From: Owenia fusiformis
Lineage: Eukaryota; Annelida; Polychaeta; Sabellida; Oweniidae
DNA length: 64,000 bases
Assembly (NCBI GenBank): GCA_903813345.2
Contig: CAIIXF020000008.1
Coordinates: 19,638,822-19,702,821, forward strand
Reading direction: 5' to 3'
Shown here one piece after another: positions 55,386-64,000 of the stretch. A model generated the notes under the pieces. The model was not told where the DNA came from, did no database searches, and worked only from the letters and a program-made list of their open reading frames with translations. The position numbers and the translations under genes are program-made. Position 1 is the first letter of the stretch. Every line of letters starts with the position of its first letter.

Positions 55386-58300
55386 ATGGTGATTTTGGTG
55401 AGTTTTTATTCTGATGTTTTCTATATTCTTAAACATGTTTATACAATGAATTTGATTTTTTCATGATTGCAATATTCCAGGGCACCAACGAACCAAGTAT
55501 GAGCGGTTTTGACTCATCAGATGACGAGAACGAAGGTGAAGTTGACCTCTCTCCTTTCAAAATCGATTGGTAATTTTTTTTCATTTTTATTTAGATCTAG
55601 AGATCTATATTCTTTTTGAAATTGGTAACATGATACGTTAAATCTTTATGCATTACATTCAAACAGATACGTTGATTAATTCTCTAGGCCTGCTTGAAGT
55701 ATGTCTGGATTTTATAATAATTTTTTAGATACATGTATGAACATACCATGGAGGACTATGAACATACTGTTTTTGGTAAATTGCCATTGGCAGTTGAGTT
55801 GGTGAACAATTCTGTGCTCAGCTTTTGTATCATGATTTTTTTCTCAAGCAAAGGCAAGAAGTTCAAGTCAGCTTTGAAAAAAACGGCACTATCAACGCAC
55901 ATATTTCTTACCTCAATCGATTTTATAAACACCAATCTAAACGTTCTCTCAAAACCAAAAAAGAAGCAGCTGTCTCAAATTGCACAATATCAACTTTGTT
56001 TCATCTAGGCTTGACCTCTCCTACCTTGGACTAGTGGAGCCATTAGGAATAAGTGCCTTACCTGGATGTAGATTCAAGGATGTTTGGAGAAACCTAGAAG
56101 CAGATATCGGTAAGGAAACTTCACAGTCTATTAACATTCTTAAATTTTTTTTAATTCACTAGAAGATTTCAGGTAACATAGTACATATTTATGTTGCAAA
56201 TCACCTATTGGTGATCATGGGTGTAGCATCCAAGCATATAAAGATTGTCGGAAAAGCTTAGGTAAACCAAATTAATACAACGAAAAATAAAAATCCTCTG
56301 GGAGGCATGCCCCCAAGGAACCTCCTAATTTGTCATCTTTGGCTTCTTATTCCTCTGGTTGGATGTGGCACTACTCATAACTACAATAAAGTACATGTGT
56401 ACACCATTAGATATGAACATAATCAAATTTTGTAAAATGAAAGACATGTTTCTTGTATATTCAGAGTCCATCAAGTCTTTGGAAATATCTGATGTATTCT
56501 GCTTCTGCTCACGTGGTGAACTCCACAAATATCGTGTAACATGGTTGTTACAAGAGTATACAAAAGCTGATATCACAACATATCATTATCCATTTCCCGA
56601 TGGATGTACCCCAACTATTGGAAATCTGGTGAAAATGCTCGAACAGTTGAAGCTGAACCTAATGGAAGGAAAGAAGTCATTAATTCAGTAATGTTTGCAT
56701 TTTCATTGTATTTTATTGCCTAAGTTTACAATAATGGAAAACAAAGTTGTTATGTCTTAATCGCAGAATGGGTTGTTTTATCATCAGCAAGTGTATCTTT
56801 AATATTCATAGTTCATCAATTGGATATTTTGCAATTCAATGTTCCCATCTAAATAGGACTAGTTTTGTTATCTAAATCACAAAAATTAAACCATCAATAA
56901 AAATACATAAAGATGTAGAATTGTAGGTTGTTGATAGACAATAAGGACATTTTTCATCCAAGTTGATATCACTGTGGACTTGATAACCTTAAAACCTACA
57001 ATAAACTTATCCATACATGTATTGTGCTAAGCCTATTTTAGATGAATATATACTGTGTAACTTCAGTTGTTTTGGAGGCCTTGGAAGAGCCTGTCTGGTT
57101 GCATGCTGTTTCCTCCTCTATATGGACCCAACATGTACACCAGAGGTGGCCATTGCAAAGGTACAACAGATACGAGGACCCCGCGCAATACAGTCAGTAA
57201 AGGTATGTTGATTTCATGAAATTTTTTCATATTTTCAAAGCTAATTGTACCCATCTCCATGTACAAGTATATACATGTACTCACTGTTATATTGAAAGTT
57301 AAAAAAAGTTAAACAATTTTGGGCCCCTAAAACCATTTTCTTCAAAATTTGGCCTGAAATTAAAAAATAAGGCCTTAAAAGGCCCATTTTGGGGGGCTTT
57401 AAGGCCTTTTTTGGCCCAGAATCTCAATGTTTTTTTTCTGGGCCCATTCAAGGGGGGGGGGGGGGGGCGGGCCCCCAGATCCACCAGTGATAAGAGAATT
57501 TATGCCAATGGCTAAATTAATTTTGAATCATTTAAGGCATGTGGGTTTCCTATCAAGGCTTTAAATGAGGTTGGTAGCCCAATTCAAAGGCTAGGATACA
57601 AGCATGAGTGCATTAAATCATGCACAATTCCTTGAGTCGTGTGCTTGAATTCTTCCCACACATTGGAAAATATAGGATAGTATCATAATAAATATGAAAA
57701 TCAATTATATTATATTATATGTTAGAAAATGTACAGTTTTCCAAGTGTTTGACATGGTTTGACATTTTGACCTGCATAAAGACATACCTTTATATGAATA
57801 ATGAAATTGATGAGGGTAATCAATATCACTGAATCTAAAATAGCTATGTAACCTGTTATAAAAAGATAGAAACAACCTTCCTTCTGAAATGCTTGGATGA
57901 AATGTAGGTCAGTTGACCCTTATATAAGCTATTACCATATTTCCAATACACTATAATCAAAATGTATGGTTAAATGATATTCCTTCAAAAAAATCAATGT
58001 AACTTTAATTAAATACAGGAAACAGTTGAATTTTGATAAATCATGCCATGTAGTATTTTAGGTCAATTTCATCCGCTCTCTTACTCTATTATTGTTCGAA
58101 TACTATTCTAAATATCACTGGCATGTAGCGATTTAAGCGATACTGAATACTTTACTGAATTGTGTCGAAGTTAGACGTGTGGTGCGGAAGTTAATATGCA
58201 GATGACCATCATTTCAATGTTATATTGTTTGTAGGCAAATTGAGATTAGGCCATTGGAGTATTTGTTTCACGCATACATAAAGCCTAACGCATTCAAGGG

Positions 58301-61300
58301 TCACATTTATCATTAAACCAATAACTCAAACATATGACCTTGTACACCGACCACCTCTTGAAATCAATGCGGGCCGATTTCAACAAATGCAAACGATGAT
58401 ATATAAAAGAAACATAATCAAGCATGACCACGTCCCAACTTCTTTTGTTTTCTTTACAACTAAGCTATGACTGCAGTCTATTCAGTGTTGCGTATCGAAC
58501 CTTGTTTATTATAAAAATAGTGCAACAACAAGCAGAATTCACACATTTACCTATACTTATTCTCAACTGAAGACATTGAATTTATCTCTTAGGTTTTACA
58601 TTATAAATATCTTAACATGCAGAATACGAAAATAGAGGCTTATGCCCAACTTTGTATGGATTTTATGAAAATAATCTGATTTTAGAGAAATGAAAAGAAA
58701 AATGTCCACACCCTACACAAAATATTTATTGTTCCCCGGGAATACGTATGTGTTGCTTGTATATTAGAATCGTATTCCAGTTACAGAAAGAAGTACATAT
58801 TATGCTAAACTATATAGTAGCCCGGACAGAATTGTTCAATGGTCACTTTTTCTTAAATAACTTTTTTAATTTTCAGTATTATCAAAATCTGATTACATAT
58901 TTGAAAACTAGGGTAAAATTCTGACATACAGAAAAAATATTTAAGGAACATCTCACAATTTATTGATATTATAGGCGTTCATAGTAGGAGTGACGCAAAT
59001 ACATAATTCACCATTTTGTCTCATATTTGTTCAAAAATAGCGGCATATTTTGCGGTTTGAATGTTCAGTTGAAAGTTAATATTTAAGAAATGTAATAGCC
59101 CTACGAAATCATGTTAACTGCTGCCTTGGAATGAGGTAATGACTGCATTTATAACCCAACCTAACCTAAATTGACTTGTATGTATACCAGTACTTAACAA
59201 GGTTTGTACATTGTATGTACAGTTCATTGGTAAGGTCGCAGGACTTAAAGTTTTTTGGCCCTTCCATTGTTGCTCGTAGTGGATTAGCAATCCTAGTTCA
59301 TTTAACCTGTGCAACTATAGGGTCATACTGCAACAGTTTGTAATGTCTTTCCCAGTCACATGCCTCTTAACCCATCCTTGGCATGCATGTGAATTGTTCT
59401 TTAGCTTTTCAATGGCCTCTGAGATGACTGTTTGGAGCTCTTGAAAAGATTGAGGACCTTCTCTCGTCCCACCCCGTACATTGGGACGCCACCTTCACAT
59501 CCCCTTGAACACAACTCCGAACATATCAATAGAGGTGACTTCATATACCCTTGGAGGGAGTTGACTTCTTGTATTTGATGATTGGTCAGTTGCTGAATTA
59601 CATCAGTATTGTAACGGTTGCAGCATGGCCATATAGTCCTATGACAATCTTTAAATATTAACTTTCAACTGACCATTCAAATTCACAAAATATGCTGCCA
59701 TTTTGAACAAATATGAGGCAAAATGATGAATTATGTATTTGCGTCAGTCATACTATGAACGCCTATAATATCAATAAATTATGAGATGTTCCTTAAATAT
59801 TTTTTTTGTATGTCAGAATTTTACTCTAGTTTTCAAATATATAATCAGATTTTGATAATACTGAAAATTAAAAAAGTTATTAAAGAAAAAGTGACCATTG
59901 AACAATTCTGTCCGGGCTACTATATATATATTTATCGTCTATTATCCTTTGACAAGTAGAGTAGAGAATAAAAATAAAAAATTTAAAAAATTCAAAAAAG
60001 GAAATAAGATTAATTTTTTAGAAAACTACTTAGTATATGATAAAGCAGATATGTGCGGTCGGTTTGGATATGGGGTTTATCCCTCGTGAGATATGCACGT
60101 CTACCTTCGGTCCCTATGGTCCATCAGGTAGATATAGAGATTATCCTATATGAGGTTCAGGATATTGGGATTACCCCGAAGCAAATATAATATATCTGTC
60201 CGAGGGCCGCAGGTCCCGAGGGCCGCAGGTCCCGAGGGAAAATATATTTTATTCCAAAATACTACTATTTCCCAGGGAAATATGAAGGAATTAAAATCGT
60301 ATTGAATCGTATTACATGAAAAAATCGTATTGTCCCCGGGAAAAAATCGTATTGGACCGTATTGACCTATTTTTTAGTTTCCCGGTTATTTTATTTATTT
60401 ATTTCATTTTTCAAACAATGTGCATTTATTAATATAACGTTTGCATTATCCAAATGTAACATTCTAGAGGGATGTAATATGGAATAAATAGGTTATTTCT
60501 GGTCAGGATTGAATATGGGTTTTATTCCTCGGAAAATATGATATTGGCCTTGGGCAATATGATATTGACACTCGGTCGCTGCGCTCTCGGTCAATATTAT
60601 ATTACCCTTCAGTCAATATCATATTGTCCCTCGGAATAAAACCCATATTCAATCCCTCCCAGTAAATAACCTATATGTATTCCATACCTGATGAGGTTTC
60701 AGGGGCATATCAACCGGGAATATATTCCATATCCGGCAAATATTTTTCGTATGTCCCGCTCCGACGGAGCTCCATATAAATCGTATGTCCCACTCAAAAA
60801 AATGTTAAAAATAAATTCTGAAAAAAAAAATGTGAAAAAAATTGGGAAAAAAAATTTGAAAAAAAAAATTTGGAATTTTTTGTTCATTTTTGAAAAAAAT
60901 CTGAAAATAAAAATTTGAAAAAATTGTGGAAAAAAATTATGCAAAAAAATGTGAAAAAAAATTTTGAATTTTTTTGAAAATGATAACATATTTTGCAAGT
61001 AACACACCAGAGCATGTGGGGAACATACTCAAGATATCATATTCATTCGTGGATAAAAATCATATCTCTCATAAATCATAGGATATCCTCTATATCCCAT
61101 GGTTGCAATGATATAGATCGAATATCACATGATGATATATTTGATATGTGACCAAGATATCATATTTTAGTAAACAATTTACAAACCATCGAATATCACT
61201 TTAAACTATCGAATATCACGTCTTAAGAAGTGATATTCGATGGTTTCGAATTTTTTCAAAAAATGAATTTTGAATATTTGAAGACGTAAATCAAGATAAT

Positions 61301-62159
61301 TTCTACTCGCATCTTGTCTATTCCACAGGTTTGGGAAAAGTGTACAGGAAAATCTCCATGTTCAATTGATGTATGATCAATATACGAATCGAATGTATTC
61401 TCGTGTGCATTACAATATCAACATTGAAACATTTTTGGCCTGCAATGGACGTATAATGGATTAGAATATGAGGCCGTGTTATCATTCAAATGCAAAGTCA
61501 TGGTATTGGGTTGCAAGTTAATATCAGATTCAATGCAAAGTAATCATTTAATATCAGATGCGCGATCAGTCCAATAATGTAATTTCGGGTCATCAGTTCG
61601 ATATCTAGCAGTTGTTCTAACGACACGGTATTACTAGGCTATCGTGTTATAAATACACACACATATAAATAAATCAAACTGGTACACGATATAAGCACGA
61701 CTGCTCTTTCAATTGAGTATAAATGTTGATAAACTTACCCGGAAGCCAACACATACACGTTTAGACGATGCTATTTTCAGTTCAGTGTAAGAGTAAATGC
61801 CCGGATATCGAAGCTTTTTCGTGTAAAGTTTTAACCAAGCATGTAGTATCGGGTTATATTGCGTGTAGAATTTATCGATATCAGGGCCGCTACATGCCAG
61901 TGAATATGGAATTCTTAATTCCATAGTTATTGCATTAACAAAATTGGTTACGGAAGCATTACGATAATATTACAAGGTAGTTAGTTACCTGACAATTTCT
62001 TTCATAGATATCTTCATATATTGAGATGACATTTTCCTATTGAATAGAATATGTTACTCTTGATTATTTCAGCAATACAATCAAATCCACGACTTCAGAA
62101 AGGACTATGAGAAATACTCTACGCAACATGGGGAGGCATTTAGATCAGTCTCAAGATAA
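55386..62159 (+). CDS. CDKN3: CDKN3 (KAP), CDK-associated dual-specificity phosphatase
   Basis: Six coding exons with matching phases: 55386-55397, 55481-55569, 56009-56109, 56465-56687, 57067-57202, 62073-62159; about 215 residues against 212 in human. Matches along the length: FDSSDDEN near the N-terminus, ALPGCRFKDVWRN, CSRGELHKYRV, YHYPFPDGCTPTI (general-acid Asp), the phosphatase loop HCFGGLGRACLV (HCx5R, split CA|T by intron 4), IRGPRAIQSVKQYN and a C-terminal FRSVSR. KAP removes the activating threonine phosphate from CDK2 and related kinases when cyclin is lost. Start: MVILGTNEPSMSG begins in exon 1; the ATG at 55499 is the alternative. An out-of-frame ATG at 55373 would make a short upstream frame overlapping the start. 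The last intron is 4.9 kb and full of repeats. Confidence 0.93.
58817..59920. mobile_element. 1.1 kb element with about 270 bp terminal inverted repeats
   Basis: The left arm 58817-59090 begins GTAGCCCGGACAGAATTGTT; the right arm 59648-59920 is its near-complete complement, ending AACAATTCTGTCCGGGCTAC. TA lies on both sides. Between the arms, 59091-59647 has a different composition, with a broken minus-strand frame (QELQTVISEAIEKLKNNSHA) that could be transposase remnant or captured sequence; I cannot assign it. Confidence 0.75.
60050..60690. repeat. CAATATGATATTG hairpin repeats
   Basis: GATTGAATATGGGTTTTATTC near 60508 is inverted near 60643, forming a hairpin (60486-60676) with GTCGCTGCGCTCTCGGTC near its tip. 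The adjoining 60050-60300 part repeats GAGGGCCGCAGGTCCC and short inverted pieces. This has the style of invertebrate MITEs. Confidence 0.55.
60790..60975. repeat. A-rich simple region
   Basis: Runs of six to nine A are separated by TTTG, TGTG or TTGG. The resulting frames are Lys-rich or Phe-rich artefacts. Possibly a retroposon tail. Confidence 0.6.
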
Positions 62160-64000
62160 CTTCAATGAGACATTCCTTAGGCTAGTTATCCAATTTTACA
62201 ATACACCACATATTGGTGATGGGACTGCACTGGTGTGTGAAATGAGATATTTATATTAAATGTTCTGCATTTTCATATTTACTTTTACCCAAGTACAATC
62301 TGGAATTACTTTGACATAATTTTCAAAGTGACGACATGAAGGATCTAAGTTTGAGTTCAGTAGAAACCTTTGCTTTCTTACTTCAAACCATCCTCCGAGA
62401 TGTGGTCTGGAGATTATGGTTCGGCTAAAATTATGAGAACATTATCTTGATTAAGAGTGTCAATATACATTCGGTTCAGAATTTGGTTTTAAAGGAACTA
62501 CAATTCATATATTTAGTTCTTCAGTTTTGTAACATTGAGTCTAGAATATTACCATGTTCCTTTTATGTGGCCTTTCACCAATGTAACAAAAGCGAGGGAC
62601 TAAATGTTAGAATTCCTGTTTCATTTAAAGACTAAATTCCCAACTCTGTGTATGTTCTTAAACTAGCTTTTGAGCTGAATTAAAATATGTACCTTGAGTT
62701 AACTTAAAAGTAGGTTTAAATCGAGAAAACAAAAATTTTACAGAACTCAAACGAATTAGTACCTTCATTTGGGTGATATTGAATGGCCAATATTTACATA
62801 TTGAATGGTCAAGATGAGAATGTACCTTATATGTGCTTTGAACTGAGAAGTATGTGTTTATTTATTTATTGCCAGAAATATAAAATCAAATGCCAAATGT
62901 TTGATACATTTAACCAATGTTGGTAAACAACAAAAAATTAAAATGTAATCTAAACAGGTAGCAATTGCAATCACAATTTAATTACTGATTTTATCATGCT
63001 ACAACAACAAACAATCAACCATAAATATTCCAAATTGGATTTTGGGTTAGCTAACAAATGTCATAGATGTTTTAATATTATGTTATATAAATTGGTAAGG
63101 AACAAATATCTGTAAGACCATTTTCATAAGATTGCGTGAGGGGTGTATGCTTGAACTCTTTGGTATGATCAGATCATCTTGGAGCCTTAATGCCAATGTA
63201 ATGTTCTATACTTGTATTAGTGTCATAAGTGTGTATGCAGAGAACTTCTATTTTAGAATGTTAAACAAAAAGATCATGGAACAAAACAGTAAGAAAATTT
63301 TAGTAGTCTGTAATATCACCCCATGCAGACAGATCGACTTAAATTACATTTGTATGATGCGAGACTCGACATTCACCAGGAAAGTAGAAACATTTTGTAA
63401 CCCATGAAGCAAATTAATTTCAAGATGGCATGCTATTTTCATACGACTGTCATTCATCAAAAATTAATTTGCATCATGGGTGACAAGATGTTTCTACTTT
63501 CCTGGTGAATGTCAAGTCTCGCATCATACGAATGTTATTTTAGGCGATCTGTCTCCATGGGTTGTAATATACATGATATACATTATTGAGTCAAATGAAT
63601 ATTTGTTGTATTCAAAGGAGTTTCAATCTAAAAAATTAAGACCACTTTCATGATATTTCATTGGACAATTATATTGGTCTCGTCATCATGTAATTTGAAG
63701 AGTTGTATTTATTTTTTGATGTTAATATATATAATAATTATGTAAATAAAAATGTACTATATGCACCTGATCACATGTTTTAATTATTTTGTTAGAGTAT
63801 GACATTTTCCACGACCCTGGCCTACACAATTTCTTTTGTTTTAATTCACATGTTCAAGATTGCTCATTGTTCTTGGCCTTCCTTAAATCACAATGAAAAC
63901 CATAAAAGTACTAGCAATTCAGAAAAGGGTCACTATTTTTGCTGCAGTTGTAAAATCTGTGCACTCTTAGAGAAACCTTTTCATGGCTCAAAATAATTGG
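62160..64000. other. 3' flank of CDKN3 and intergenic region
   Basis: No gene recognised. The first few hundred bases should be the CDKN3 3' UTR; no canonical AATAAA stands out nearby. The open frames at 62447, 63132 and 63799 lack domains or splice context. It contains the hairpin at 63312-63571. Confidence 0.5.
63312..63571. mobile_element. Long hairpin element
   Basis: Arms of about 110 bases: the left includes ATGATGCGAGACTCGACATT and CACCAGGAAAGTAGAAACAT, the right their complements (ATGTTTCTACTTTCCTGGTG, AATGTCAAGTCTCGCATCAT). The outer part continues as CATGCAGACAGATCG against CGATCTGTCTCCATG. The arms flank a spacer of roughly 30-40 bases. It looks like a foldback MITE. Confidence 0.7.

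Larger units (their letters stand above)
57203..62072 (+). other. Last intron of CDKN3, repeat-rich
   Basis: A 4.87 kb intron without recognisable exons. In order it holds a G16 run (57452-57467), a 1.1 kb inverted-repeat element (58817-59920), A+T-rich hairpin repeats (60050-60690), an A-rich simple region (60790-60975) and GATATCATAT-type repeats (61020-61260). A 71-codon frame at 61709-61924 (minus) shows no domain. Confidence 0.75.

Noticed and set aside
55733-56034. Open frames in CDKN3 intron 2 running towards exon 3
   Set aside because: No similarity to CDKN3 or another family recognised; exons 2 and 3 join directly in phase.
60691-61007. Lys-rich and Phe-rich frames
   Set aside because: Low-complexity A-rich sequence read on either strand.
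61709-61924. 71-codon minus-strand frame in the last CDKN3 intron
   Set aside because: No domain or supporting splice sites.
63799-63996. 65-codon frame at the right edge
   Set aside because: Short, no recognisable motif; could be an exon of an unseen gene but nothing supports it.

Overview
This is animal nuclear DNA: multi-exon genes with GT-AG introns, two APE-type non-LTR retrotransposons, many short inverted-repeat elements, and about two-thirds A+T. The gene set (receptor tyrosine kinase, secreted M43 metalloproteases, F-box/WD40 protein, CDKN3) and repeat style suggest a marine invertebrate, perhaps a lophotrochozoan. The phylum is a guess from composition. All exon models below were built by hand from splice sites and reading phase; no transcript evidence was available. 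Layout from left to right: (1) 1-8451, minus: the 5' 13 exons of a receptor tyrosine kinase with signal peptide, Cys-rich N-terminus, a VWA domain with degenerate metal site, two TSP1-like modules, one membrane helix and a split kinase domain most like the RET/FGFR group. Its last C-terminal residues lie beyond the left edge. (2) 9868-13985: a 4.1 kb foldback element with long terminal inverted repeats and nested hairpins. (3) 14059-27218, minus: four head-to-tail copies of a two-exon gene for a secreted pappalysin-like (M43) zinc protease, on a repeat unit of about 3.70 kb. One spacer carries a 403 bp hairpin insertion. The rightmost copy has a diverged 5' half but a 3' half almost identical to its neighbour. 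(4) 27.2-29.4 kb: no gene, repeat remnants. (5) 29423-54176, minus: an 18-exon F-box/WD40 gene. Its introns hold a minisatellite, nested MITEs, a 1.9 kb hAT-like element, and a LINE-in-LINE nest (about 38.7-48.3 kb). Its last exon carries an apparent one-base frameshift. (6) 54177-55385: a shared upstream region between divergent genes, holding a 236 bp Tc1/mariner-like MITE. (7) 55386-62159, plus: a complete six-exon CDKN3 (KAP) phosphatase gene with inverted-repeat elements in its last intron. (8) 62160-64000: no gene recognised; one long hairpin. How the genes relate: there is no operon logic. The M43 cluster is a recent tandem family. The F-box gene and CDKN3 share a head-to-head upstream region, and both are plausibly linked to proliferation control, but co-regulation is only an inference. 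The rest is mostly transposable-element turnover, and the two LINEs lie antisense to their host gene.
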